From DATKCT01 sp035513055 (lineage in GTDB: Bacteria > Verrucomicrobiota > Verrucomicrobiia > Verrucomicrobiales > DEV007): a stretch of DNA of 64,000 nucleotides. The position numbers were made by a program, and so were the translations under genes. The stretch lies in assembly GCA_035513055.1 (NCBI GenBank), contig DATKCT010000066.1, positions 5,016-69,015 of the forward strand, written 5' to 3'. The notes beneath the pieces were generated by a model that saw only the letters and a program-made list of their open reading frames with translations, was not told where the DNA came from and did no database searches. Shown piece by piece: positions 18,754-27,066 of the stretch; the first letter of the stretch is position 1, and each line of letters starts with the position of its first letter.

Positions 18754-19605
18754 TCACTCCAGCGTCCGGCAGAACTGAACCCAAAGCGACTGCCCAAAAC
18801 GCTCCGTCGCCTCCCGGGACAAAGCCTCGCGCCCCGCCGTTCCCGGCGCCAGAATCCCGAATACGGTTGAGCCCGACCCGGAAAGCCGCGCCCCGGTCAC
18901 TTCGGACCTTCCTTCCAACCAGGTCCGCAATTGAGCAAGATGCAGGTGCTTGCTGAACACCGGACGTTCCAGATCGTTCACCAGCTCTCCCCACGGATAC
19001 GCGCGGGATCCATAGTCGATTCCCGGTATCTCGACCGCCCCTGACCAGGCCGCGTAGGCCTCCGCCGTCGCCACCGGAAAAGCCGGCTTCAACAACACCA
19101 GGTCTATGCTGCCTCCCAGATCCGCGGGAATCACCCGTTCGCCACGGCCCCGGCACCAGCAGGGCTGTTCCGCCAAGAAAAAAGGAACATCCGAGCCCAG
19201 CACCGCGGCCAGCTCCGACAAATCACCCGCCCCAAGTCCGAGCCCGCTCAAGAGGTTCCCCCCCCTCAACACTGCGGCGGCATCGCTGCTTCCCCCACCC
19301 AATCCGGCCCCTACTGGAATTCGCTTCCGCAGCCGAATACCCAAGCCCAAGTCCCGGCCGCATCTCTCCTCGAGCAGGCGCAGGGCGCGGACCGCCAAGT
19401 TCTCTTCATCCCCAGGAACTTCGCTAGAATCGCATTGCAAAACGGGCGCCCCCTCCCGCCGCCGGACCAATTCCACCTCATCGGCCAAGTCCAGCGGAAC
19501 CATCAACGTCTCGACTTCGTGATAGCCGTCCTGACGCTTTCCCAGGATCCGAAGCGTCAGATTCACCTTCGCCGGCGCCCGCAACGATGATCCGCTCTCA
19601 GTCAT
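18754..19605 (-). CDS. ispE: 4-diphosphocytidyl-2-C-methyl-D-erythritol kinase
   Basis: 283 residues of the GHMP-kinase fold. It phosphorylates CDP-ME in the MEP pathway of isoprenoid synthesis. Seen: APAKVNLTLRILGKRQDGYHEVETL at the N-terminus (Lys and His/Glu of the family active site), the ATP-binding loop PVGAGLGGGSSDAAAVL near residues 100-115, the SDVPFFL block, and a C-terminal GARLSGSGSTVFGI. Its ATG overlaps the stop of the upstream YfiH-family gene by eight bases (ATGACTGA), so translation is probably coupled. Confidence 0.96.
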   Translation of the reverse strand: MTESGSSLRAPAKVNLTLRILGKRQDGYHEVETLMVPLDLADEVELVRRREGAPVLQCDSSEVPGDEENLAVRALRLLEERCGRDLGLGIRLRKRIPVGAGLGGGSSDAAAVLRGGNLLSGLGLGAGDLSELAAVLGSDVPFFLAEQPCWCRGRGERVIPADLGGSIDLVLLKPAFPVATAEAYAAWSGAVEIPGIDYGSRAYPWGELVNDLERPVFSKHLHLAQLRTWLEGRSEVTGARLSGSGSTVFGILAPGTAGREALSREATERFGQSLWVQFCRTLE

Positions 19606-20299
19606 CGTTGCCGGTCTGTTTCCGCCGGCCTAGCAAGGCCAGCATTCGCCCCGTCCGGCCTCCCTCGCGCCGGTAGGAGTAATAGCGGGCCGGATCCGAT
19701 GACGTGCAGACCCCGCAGTCAATCACGCGCTCGACGGGAATCCCTGCTTCCCACGCCTGCCTTTTCAACATCGCCGGAATGTCTGCCTCGTAAGCCGGCG
19801 GCCTGATGCAGGGACTCAACTGCACCCAAAGGTCCTCTGGCTGCGAGCCAAAACCCGCCTGCATCGATTCCACGGCCCGGCTCAGAATCCCCGCCTCCGT
19901 CCCCCGTCTCCCGGCGTGAAGCAGGCCCAGCGCTTTCGTTCTGGAATCCACCACATACACCGCACAACAGTCCGCCACAACGATGCCGAGCAAGACGCCC
20001 GCCGCCCCCGTGAGCAGCCCGTCGGCGCCGCCGATGGGTCCCGAGCCCTTCCCCACGTCCTCGCCCACCAGGGCCAATTCCACCCCGTGAACCTGCTCGG
20101 CAGTCGCCAATCGCGAAACCGGCCACCCCAACGCCTCCACCGCACGGCGGTGAAAAGGAGCAAGCCGTTCCATCACTTCCGCCTTCTCAGCATCCACGGC
20201 AACTCCCGCTACTCGCAGTACGAAAGCGTGATCGAGGCCGGCCACCCCAGTGCGCGACAAGGCCGGAAAACACTCCAGCCCAGGGACAGCCGTCCGCAC
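19598..20299 (-). CDS. YfiH/LACC1-family (laccase-domain) protein
   Basis: About 233 residues from the GTG at 20299 (VRTAVPGLECF). A TTG at 20383 would extend it but overlaps the upstream marR by 53 bases, so I prefer the GTG. Family blocks: TAEQVHG, ADGLLT, VVADCCAVYVVD (metal-binding Cys), LLHAGRRGTEAGI (metal-binding His), and LSPCIRPPAYEAD. Members are multicopper-oxidase look-alikes, now known as purine nucleoside-processing enzymes or peptidoglycan amino-acid editing factors (PgeF). Which activity applies here is not visible. It lies between marR and ispE on the same strand. Confidence 0.85.
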   Translation of the reverse strand: MRTAVPGLECFPALSRTGVAGLDHAFVLRVAGVAVDAEKAEVMERLAPFHRRAVEALGWPVSRLATAEQVHGVELALVGEDVGKGSGPIGGADGLLTGAAGVLLGIVVADCCAVYVVDSRTKALGLLHAGRRGTEAGILSRAVESMQAGFGSQPEDLWVQLSPCIRPPAYEADIPAMLKRQAWEAGIPVERVIDCGVCTSSDPARYYSYRREGGRTGRMLALLGRRKQTGNDD

Positions 20300-20330
20300 G
20301 GAATCCTGGACTCCCGACTCGATATCAGGA

Positions 20331-20837
20331 TTACTGACGCTCGAAGCTCGCCGCCAAGCGCTCAAAATCCTTGCCCAAAGCAACCTGCTCCCGTTCCTCC
20401 AGGCCCGCCATCGTCTCGGTCAGCGTGTGCACAATGTCGTCCCGCAGCCGGTCCACCAAGTCGATTCCCTTGCGCGTGATCTGTACCAACACCTTCCGCC
20501 GGTCATCTTCCGCATGCAAGCGTTGGACGTAACCGAAGCGCTCCAACCGATCCACAAGCCCGGTCGCAGCCGCCGTAGAATGACCCATCTTCGTGGCGAT
20601 GTCCTTCATCGTCAGGTAATCTTCCTTCGCCAGGCATCCCAGCAAAAAGAACTGGGGAAACGACACGCTGCCCCGGTTCAGTTCGCTCGATAAATCGAGC
20701 AAGAACGAACGTTGCGTCAGCATGATGAAGTCCGCGACCCGGTTCGCGTTCTTCAGTGCCAAATTTTTCGTGTTCGACGACCGCTCCATAGCCGTGCCTG
20801 ATAAAAGTTTCCCTGGTTGTCGCGCGATTTTTCTCAC
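20331..20837 (-). CDS. MarR-family transcriptional regulator
   Basis: 168 residues with the MarR winged-helix layout: dimerisation helices, then the recognition region MKDIATKMGHSTAAATGLVDRLERFGYVQR and the wing HAEDDRRKVLVQITRKG. The GTG start at 20837 has a GGAGG four bases upstream, a better signal than the later ATG at 20789. It heads an operon-like set with the YfiH-family gene and ispE. A palindromic site about 75 bases upstream suggests autoregulation. The ligand is unknown. Confidence 0.93.
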   Translation of the reverse strand: MRKIARQPGKLLSGTAMERSSNTKNLALKNANRVADFIMLTQRSFLLDLSSELNRGSVSFPQFFLLGCLAKEDYLTMKDIATKMGHSTAAATGLVDRLERFGYVQRLHAEDDRRKVLVQITRKGIDLVDRLRDDIVHTLTETMAGLEEREQVALGKDFERLAASFERQ

Positions 20838-20909
20838 ACTTCCTCCGCTGCGGAACTCGAGGTCCCCCCCGGGACCAAGACGCTCTCTTAGAATATTCCG
20901 CCGCTCATA

Positions 20910-20923
20910 GCAAACAGTTTTGC
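20910..20923. promoter_or_regulatory. Candidate MarR operator (palindrome)
   Basis: GCAAA-CAGT-TTTGC followed directly by AAATTTG, in an AT-rich island between marR and moeA. Position (73-86 bases upstream of the marR GTG) and symmetry fit a MarR-type operator. Binding is inferred. Confidence 0.4.
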
Positions 20924-21031
20924 AAATTTGAAACTCAATTCACAAGAAGTATTTTAGAATCGCGCCAAACTCATTCCATGTTCGTGATCATTGCCGATTT
21001 CTTGGGAATTGTAAATATCAGACTTCGTGAA

Positions 21032-22249
21032 TTATAGCAGCCAGCCCTCAAGAAGCTGAATCCGGACCTCTCTTCCCTCACTCCAATCGCTGTTCCCGGG
21101 CATCCGCATCAGTGCGTTGGCCGCACTCAGCCCCCCGGCTCCGTGCGAGGCCTGGACACCCACGGGGCGGAAAAGCCCTCGCTCCCGGTCGTGCCGGCCC
21201 CTCACCCAGTGGGGCCGCGGCCCGGGGTTGCACACCCGCTCGCCCAAGCGGCAGGAAAGCTCCGGCGGCTCGGTGTCTTCGCTTGCAACACCTTGAAAAC
21301 GAAGAAGTGCGGGAAAACAGAAACGCAAAAAACAAACGAAAACGGAGACCGGATTTCCCGGAAACCCATACACCGGACGCGTGTCGAGCAGGCCGAAGAG
21401 GAAAGGCTTGCCCGGTTTCAGATTGACCCCCCAGAAGACTTGCTCGAGCCCCATCTCTTTCAAAACGGGCCGGACATGATCGTGGCTTCCCACCGACATG
21501 CCGCCGGAAATAAGGAGAGCGTCGCATCCTTCCGCCGCCTGATCGAGCGTGCGCCGGAGCGGCAGTGATTCGTCCTCGCAGTGATCGACTCCCAGCACCT
21601 CCGCGCCCGCCGCCCGGCAGAGTGCTTCCAACTGAATTCCATTGGTCTCATAGATCTCGCCCTCCGCCAGATCCTCTCCGGGCGCCCGCAATTCGCTCCC
21701 TGTGACCACGATCGAAATCCGGGGACGCCGCGCCACGGAGATCTCCCGGCATCCTTGAGAAGCCAGGAGCGCCAACTGGCGTGGTCCCAAGCGTCTTCCC
21801 GGTTCGAGGAGCACTTCGCCCTCGACCACATCGCCGCCACGCCGCCGGATGAAATCGCCTCGATCCACTGACCCCCGAAGGACCAATTCATCCCCGTCCG
21901 CTTCCCATTCGGTCTCTTCCTGCATCTGCACCGCTCCAGCACCCGCCGGCAAGGGCGCTCCGGTGAAAATGCGCAACGCTTCACCCGCGGCCAGCCGGAA
22001 ACTGCGGGTCCGGCCCGCCGCTTGCTCCCCCATCACCCGGAAGCGCTCTCCCGCTGCCGCCCCTGCTTCATTCCGCAGGCCTAGGGCAAATCCATCAACA
22101 GCGGCGTTGTCGAAGGGGGGGATGCACAGGCGAGCACAGAGCCGTTCGGCCACAAAGCGGTTTTGAGCAGCGCGAAGGGGCACGCGTTCCGAGGGCAGCA
22201 CCCAAATCCGCTCGAGGATCCGCCCTCTGGCCTCGTGCTCCTCGATCAT
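21032..22249 (-). CDS. moeA: Molybdopterin molybdenumtransferase
   Basis: 405 residues from the ATG at 22249, which overlaps the stop of the upstream lipoprotein gene (ATGA). A longer in-frame start 51 codons upstream would lie inside that gene and adds no family sequence. MoeA inserts molybdate into adenylated molybdopterin. Motifs: PPFDNAAVDGFAL (active-site region), IFTGAPLPAGAGAVQMQEE, GDFIRRRGGDV, IVVTGSEL, EIYETNG, LISGGMSVGSHD and GVNLKPGKPFLFG with GFPGNPVS. Domain IV follows to the C-terminus. No other molybdenum-cofactor gene lies in the window. Confidence 0.94.
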   Translation of the reverse strand: MIEEHEARGRILERIWVLPSERVPLRAAQNRFVAERLCARLCIPPFDNAAVDGFALGLRNEAGAAAGERFRVMGEQAAGRTRSFRLAAGEALRIFTGAPLPAGAGAVQMQEETEWEADGDELVLRGSVDRGDFIRRRGGDVVEGEVLLEPGRRLGPRQLALLASQGCREISVARRPRISIVVTGSELRAPGEDLAEGEIYETNGIQLEALCRAAGAEVLGVDHCEDESLPLRRTLDQAAEGCDALLISGGMSVGSHDHVRPVLKEMGLEQVFWGVNLKPGKPFLFGLLDTRPVYGFPGNPVSVFVCFLRFCFPALLRFQGVASEDTEPPELSCRLGERVCNPGPRPHWVRGRHDRERGLFRPVGVQASHGAGGLSAANALMRMPGNSDWSEGREVRIQLLEGWLL

Positions 22250-22857
22250 TCCCACTCGACGTCGCGCGGCTGATCTTCCGGCAACCCGGGTTCCGCGAAC
22301 GGATCGCTCCCGAAGCTCTCCGGATCCTCCCAGATTTCCTCCGGAGCATTCGACCACTGACTTGAAGGAGGCGTGGCGCCCGAGCCCCAGGCTTCCTCCC
22401 AACCCTCGTCGCCAGCCGCCTCGGTTCTGGGCCCAGAGAATTCTGTGGGCGCCGGTTCGGCGCCCGATCCCTCCGCGGAGAAAACGGCTTCCATGGTTCC
22501 CTCCGGGAAAATGAAGTAAACCCGGTCACCTTTGGCGGGGGCCCCGCTCACAATATCCGCCACCAAATACTCCCGCCGCCGCTCGGCGCTCAAAGAAAGC
22601 TGGGCGCTCACGGTTTCCGAGCCGCGGCATTCGAGAGCAGCCTTTCGGGGCAAGACTACCGGCGATCCGCAGCGGATGAGGACGAACTGTACCGGGCTGG
22701 ACCGCACCAAGGCGATCTCCCCCACTTCGACCTCGCGCACAGACGGCAATGGCTGCGTGCCCGGCTGGGTCGCCGCCACCCGGCGACCTTCGCGCAAGGC
22801 GGCGCAGCCCGGCCAAAGCGTAAGCAGCACGAGGCCGCCGGCAATCTTTCGCCACAT
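22246..22857 (-). CDS. Putative lipoprotein of unknown function
   Basis: About 203 residues from the ATG at 22857 (MWRKIAGGLVLLTLWPGC). The start gives a short basic n-region, a hydrophobic stretch and a lipobox-like LWPGC, so it is probably lipid-anchored; two earlier ATG/GTG starts are possible. The middle part (VGEIALVRSSPVQFVLIRCG; KGDRVYFIFPEG) looks beta-rich. The last 80 residues are rich in Pro, Glu, Ser and Trp and probably disordered. Its stop overlaps the moeA start. I do not recognise a family. Confidence 0.7.
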   Translation of the reverse strand: MWRKIAGGLVLLTLWPGCAALREGRRVAATQPGTQPLPSVREVEVGEIALVRSSPVQFVLIRCGSPVVLPRKAALECRGSETVSAQLSLSAERRREYLVADIVSGAPAKGDRVYFIFPEGTMEAVFSAEGSGAEPAPTEFSGPRTEAAGDEGWEEAWGSGATPPSSQWSNAPEEIWEDPESFGSDPFAEPGLPEDQPRDVEWE

Positions 22858-23101
22858 CAGGCCGTCAGTAAGCATCACAACGCCCGCGCCGACAACTCCG
22901 GAACCCAACTTCCCGGGAATCCGCTCCCTCCCCCGCGAACTCTCCTCGCAAACGCCCCTCCGGCGAGTCCGGACCGGGGCGACCCCGCATTTTTGCGCCC
23001 TGGGCTGCGCGCGGCCTTAGCCGTAAGGGGTTCGCAGCGCCTCGCGACGAAACGGCATGAGAAGTGAGCTACACTTTCTTTAGAAAAATGCCTGAACCCG
23101 G

Positions 23102-23130
23102 TTGACCTCCCTGACCGTTACCCCTAGAAT
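23102..23130 (+). promoter_or_regulatory. Sigma-70-type promoter for the SHD1-like gene
   Basis: TTGACC (23102-23107), a 17-base spacer, TAGAAT (23125-23130). It would start transcription near 23137 and leave a leader of about 195 bases before the ATG at 23332. The 22858-23331 stretch otherwise holds no gene that I can support. Confidence 0.55.
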
Positions 23131-23331
23131 CCTCGCGCCGGTGCAACGAACCAGCGATCGACGTTCAGGGAAATCCAGATCTCTTGCAGTGGGCTCAGGC
23201 GGGGGTTGTTTTGCAGCGATCCCCAGCCCTCTCGGCGATCCGCCTCGTCTGTGGCTCCGCTTCCCAGCCTTCCCAACGGCAGGATTCCATCCTCCTTCGT
23301 TAGGAACGCTCTAACCCATCGCCCATCCGCC

Positions 23332-24072
23332 ATGAAACGTTCCCGCCTCTCGAAAGTCTTCTCGGCCGGGCAACGACGGGCCTGTGTCACAGCCGTTCTT
23401 CTCTCGACCGCCGCCGCGTCCGCAGCGGATCCTCGCACCTTCACCGACATCGAGGGGCGCGCCATCGTCGCCGAACCCGTGGCGGTGGAGGGCGATGTCG
23501 CTCTCATCCGTAAACAGTCCGACGGACGCATCTACCGGGTGCCCCTGGCGCAACTCAGCGAGAAAGACCGGGAGTTCTTCGCCAACTGGGAGGCGCCAGC
23601 CCAACCAGCTCCACTCAAGGCCACCTGCGTGCAGAAATCCACCGGCGCCGGCAACGCGCGAAACCGCTATTACGAGATCACGCTCGAGAATCGCAGAACC
23701 ACTCCTCTCACCGGGCTGACTTGCGCCTACCGTCTCATCATCGAACGCAACGACCGCTACGCGGAGGAACGATTCCAACGCGCTACCGAAGACGGCGAAG
23801 TCCCGGTCCCGGAAATTCCGGCTCGCGGAAAGGTCACTATCAAAACTGCGCCAGTCCTCCTCACCCGGGGCAACGAAGCCGACCTCCAGGGGTCGATCAC
23901 AATCCTCCGCAAATGGAACGACTCTCTGGCCGGCATCAATCTCAGCCTGCGCCGGGGAAAAACCGAGGTTTTTGCGGATTCGGTCGGGGCTTTTAAGGAT
24001 CGCGGCGTGCCGGCTCCCCGAGTCGAGCCGGAGGCTCCGGAACCCCCCGATCCCCCCGATCCTCAACCCTGA
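23332..24072 (+). CDS. Secreted protein with SHD1-like N-terminal domain
   Basis: 246 residues from the ATG at 23332; the frame is open further upstream but only this start gives a signal peptide (basic MKRSRLSKVF, hydrophobic AVLLSTAAASAA). After cleavage comes an SHD1-type module (RTFTDIEGRAIVAEPVAV...VALIRKQSDGRIYRVPLAQLSEKDREFF), widespread in PVC exported proteins. The second half looks like a beta-sandwich (YEITLENRRTTPLTGLTCAYRL). A Pro-rich tail (PEAPEPPDPPDPQP) ends the protein. It is followed by another SHD1-like gene 51 bases downstream. Function unknown. Confidence 0.8.
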   Translation: MKRSRLSKVFSAGQRRACVTAVLLSTAAASAADPRTFTDIEGRAIVAEPVAVEGDVALIRKQSDGRIYRVPLAQLSEKDREFFANWEAPAQPAPLKATCVQKSTGAGNARNRYYEITLENRRTTPLTGLTCAYRLIIERNDRYAEERFQRATEDGEVPVPEIPARGKVTIKTAPVLLTRGNEADLQGSITILRKWNDSLAGINLSLRRGKTEVFADSVGAFKDRGVPAPRVEPEAPEPPDPPDPQP

Positions 24073-24123
24073 TCAAACGGGGCGGCCGGCTTTCCTGTCG
24101 CCTACTTCCGATCGCAGCGTGGT

Positions 24124-25629
24124 ATGCCCGTAGTGTATTCCGATCTGAAACCGCCCTGGCCTATCACGGGTCTAATGCTCCTTTTGGGCAGCCTCACGGC
24201 CGCGGCCGGCTCCGGATCCTCCTGGGCGGATCTGCGCGCCTGGACCTCCGAAGGCCCCGATGGCCCGGAGACTGTGCAAGCCGCCTTTGTCGATATCGAC
24301 CGAACCCGTGTTTCCATTGCCGTCGAAGGAGAATCCACTGCGCGCGCCCTCCCCATTTCCCGCTTAGCGCCGGAGGACCGTGCCGCGTTGACCCAATTCT
24401 GGAAGGACCAGCTTGCTCCGTTCTGGGTCTTGGACCCGCCCGCAGGCCTCCCTGAGCAAGGGATCTCGGTGAACCCCCAGGTCCGCGTGGTACGGGAGGA
24501 TCGCGACCGCCGCCTCTTCGTCTACGAAACCCAACACTTCCGCTTCGAGGCGGACGACCAGCTCTCGACCTCGCTCGTCCATGACTGCTCGCGAGCCTTC
24601 GAGATCACTTACGAACTCTTTATCCGCCTCCCCTTGGGTCTGCGGCCGTCCCCGCCCGAAGGAGGGCGCTACCGGGTTCGCCTTTTCCGGGACCGCAAAG
24701 ACTACGTCGCCATCGGCAAAGCCCCGCCCAACACCGCCGGCGTCTACACCTTCGATGACCGCACCAACAAAGTTCCTTTCGATTCCTTGGGCTTGGTCCG
24801 GGAGGGCGACAAATGGCGCATGGATCCAAAGCATTACGACACGCATACGTTGATCCACGAGACCACGCACCAGCTCATGCATGACTGGGGCCAGATCATC
24901 CCCCTTTGGGTAGCCGAAGGTCTCGCGGAAGCGGTTGCCTGCATACCCTACCGCACCGGAATTCTCCTCGTCGGCGACTGGCGAAAAGGGGTCTCCGCCC
25001 ACCTCGACTCGTCCCTCTTCAACGCCGTCTCGGCGGCCGCGCTCGAAGTCATGGAAGAGATCGCCCTGGCGCCCTCCCCACAGCGGCATCCGCTCTTCAG
25101 CCAAATGGAACAGATGAGAGCGCTGTGGGAAGGGCAACCTCCGCCTGCTGCGGAACTCAGCCGCACTTTCGGCATCACCCTCGCCGATCCCGCCGAACTC
25201 TTGATCATGAGTCATCAGCGATTCATGAGCCAGGGACTGGACACCCCTCCCTTTGCTCGCAACACCACCCGCTTCCAACCGATCCAGCAAATCCCAGCCT
25301 CTTTCCACTACCTCACCTCGCTGGTGATCGCCTACCACCTTCTGACTCAGGACGGAACGCAGGGTCCGCGCCGATTCCGCGCCTACCTGATGCGTTTGCA
25401 ACTGCTGTATCAGGAATCCGTCCAGTGGCAAGAGACTCCCGATGCGAAGATCCTAACGGATGCCCCGGAAGTCATCAAGAAGCTGCGGGCCATCGATCTC
25501 GAGCGCGAGCATCCTTATTCCAGACTCGCGCTGCCCGTTCTGTTGCGGAACCAATCGATGGATGCCTTCCGGACCCGGGTCTCCGGCTCCTCCGGCTTGC
25601 CTCTGGGCCGTCGCGCCGCGAGGGAATAG
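24124..25629 (+). CDS. Secreted SHD1-like protein with gluzincin-type peptidase domain
   Basis: 501 residues. Signal peptide-like start (WPITGLMLLLGSLTAAAG), an SHD1-like block (WTSEGPDGPETVQAAFVDID, LPISRLAPEDRAAL), then a region beginning VYETQHFRFEAD that resembles DUF1570-type peptidases. The motif LIHETTHQLMHDW supplies HExxH, and WVAEGLAEAVA about 20 residues later gives the third zinc ligand Glu, as in gluzincin metallopeptidases. Probably exported and catalytic; the substrate is unknown. It lies 51 bases after another SHD1-like gene, so they may be one transcription unit. Confidence 0.82.
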   Translation: MPVVYSDLKPPWPITGLMLLLGSLTAAAGSGSSWADLRAWTSEGPDGPETVQAAFVDIDRTRVSIAVEGESTARALPISRLAPEDRAALTQFWKDQLAPFWVLDPPAGLPEQGISVNPQVRVVREDRDRRLFVYETQHFRFEADDQLSTSLVHDCSRAFEITYELFIRLPLGLRPSPPEGGRYRVRLFRDRKDYVAIGKAPPNTAGVYTFDDRTNKVPFDSLGLVREGDKWRMDPKHYDTHTLIHETTHQLMHDWGQIIPLWVAEGLAEAVACIPYRTGILLVGDWRKGVSAHLDSSLFNAVSAAALEVMEEIALAPSPQRHPLFSQMEQMRALWEGQPPPAAELSRTFGITLADPAELLIMSHQRFMSQGLDTPPFARNTTRFQPIQQIPASFHYLTSLVIAYHLLTQDGTQGPRRFRAYLMRLQLLYQESVQWQETPDAKILTDAPEVIKKLRAIDLEREHPYSRLALPVLLRNQSMDAFRTRVSGSSGLPLGRRAARE

Positions 25630-25644
25630 TTCGCATTCCTCAGA

Positions 25645-27063
25645 TCAAGCGAGGATTTCGCGCACAACTTTTCCGTAGACGTCCGTCAGGCGGAAATCGC
25701 GCCCGGCGTGCCGGTAGACCAGTCGCTCGTGATCCATTCCCAAAACATGAAGCAGTGTCGCGTGGAGATCGTGCATGTGCACCGGGTTCTCGACCGGGCG
25801 GTATCCGAAGTCGTCGGTTGATCCAAAGGTAAGGCCTCCCCGGATCCCGCCGCCCGCCATCCACATGGTGAAGGCTTGCGGGTGATGGCCGCGACCGTCC
25901 CCGTTCTCGGCCATGGGCGTCCGGCCGAACTCGCCGCCCCACAAGACCAGCGTGTCCTCGAGCAGACCGCGCCGGCTCAAGTCCTCGAGCAGTCCAGCAA
26001 TGGGCCGGTCTACCTTGGCCGATTCAGCGATGTGACCCTCTTGGACCTTGTTGTGGTGATCCCAGGTGTAGTCCGTCGATACCTGAATGTAGCGCACGCC
26101 CCGTTCCGCGAACTTGCGCGCCAGCAGGCACTGGCGTCCGAAGTTGTCGGCCGGTTCCGTCCCCACCCCGTAAAGTTCGCGGATCTCCGAGGGTTCGTCG
26201 TCCAAACTGATGATCTGCGGCAGCGTCGACTGCATCCGAAACGCCAGCTCGTAGCTCTCGATGAGCCCCTCGATGCCCTGGTCTCCTCCCGATTCGCTCA
26301 AGTGGTCGCGATTGAAGGCTTGGACCAGATCAAGTTGACGCCGTTGCGACCCGGACTCCGGCCTCGGATGGGTGAGGTTCGGGACGACGGCCTGAGCCAC
26401 CGGGATCTCCGCGGAACCGATGGCCATGCCTTGATGAATAGCTGGCAGAAAAGCCGCGCCGTAGTTCTGCACGCCGCCATGACCCCGCGGCGGCGAAATG
26501 GTGATGAACGCCGGCAAATTCTCGCTCTCACATCCCAAACCATAACTCACCCAGGCCCCGATGCTCGGCCGTACCAGATTCGCCTGACCCGTGTGCAACC
26601 GCAAAAGCGCTTCCCCGTGGGCCGAACCTTCCGTATGGACCGACCGGATGACGCAGAGCTTGTCCGCGTGCTGAGCCAAATGCGGAAAAAGTTCGCTGAT
26701 CCATACTCCGCTTTGTCCATGCTGCGCAAACGCAAAAGGAGATCCCAGCACTTCGCCGAGGCGATCCCGGTCGCTTCCCACATCTTTCCCTCGCAGCGGC
26801 TTCCCCGCCTTCTCATTCAAGAGCCTCTTGGGATCAAACAAATCGACATGACTGGGTCCTCCCCACATAAAAAGGAAGATCACGCGTTTCGCGCGCGGGG
26901 CGATGTGCGGAACGCGGACGTTCCACGGATCCGCCGCAAGATCCCGGGCCGCAAAGGCGTCGCGCCCGGCGAGCGCCGACAAGACCACGTGACCGAAACC
27001 GCAGGCGCTCACGCGCAACATATCCCTGCGGTTAGGCGCCTTCGCAAAATGGCAACAGCTCAT
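25645..27063 (-). CDS. DUF1501 protein, Tat-exported
   Basis: 472 residues. The N-terminus NRRDMLRVSACGFGHVVLSALAG is a twin-arginine-type signal (RRDML). Family blocks: AKRVIFLFMWGGPSHVDLFDPK, SAHGEALLRLHTGQ, PAFITISPPRGHGG, DDTLVLWGGEFGRTP and GRDHHP-like GRGHHPQAFTMWMAGGG, which place it in DUF1501, an alkaline-phosphatase/sulfatase-superfamily relative. The gene begins 4 bases after the stop of the DUF1549/1553 gene on the same strand. These two families are a standing pair in Planctomycetes and Verrucomicrobia; the biochemical role is not established. Confidence 0.92.
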   Translation of the reverse strand: MSCCHFAKAPNRRDMLRVSACGFGHVVLSALAGRDAFAARDLAADPWNVRVPHIAPRAKRVIFLFMWGGPSHVDLFDPKRLLNEKAGKPLRGKDVGSDRDRLGEVLGSPFAFAQHGQSGVWISELFPHLAQHADKLCVIRSVHTEGSAHGEALLRLHTGQANLVRPSIGAWVSYGLGCESENLPAFITISPPRGHGGVQNYGAAFLPAIHQGMAIGSAEIPVAQAVVPNLTHPRPESGSQRRQLDLVQAFNRDHLSESGGDQGIEGLIESYELAFRMQSTLPQIISLDDEPSEIRELYGVGTEPADNFGRQCLLARKFAERGVRYIQVSTDYTWDHHNKVQEGHIAESAKVDRPIAGLLEDLSRRGLLEDTLVLWGGEFGRTPMAENGDGRGHHPQAFTMWMAGGGIRGGLTFGSTDDFGYRPVENPVHMHDLHATLLHVLGMDHERLVYRHAGRDFRLTDVYGKVVREILA

Positions 27064-27066
27064 GAT

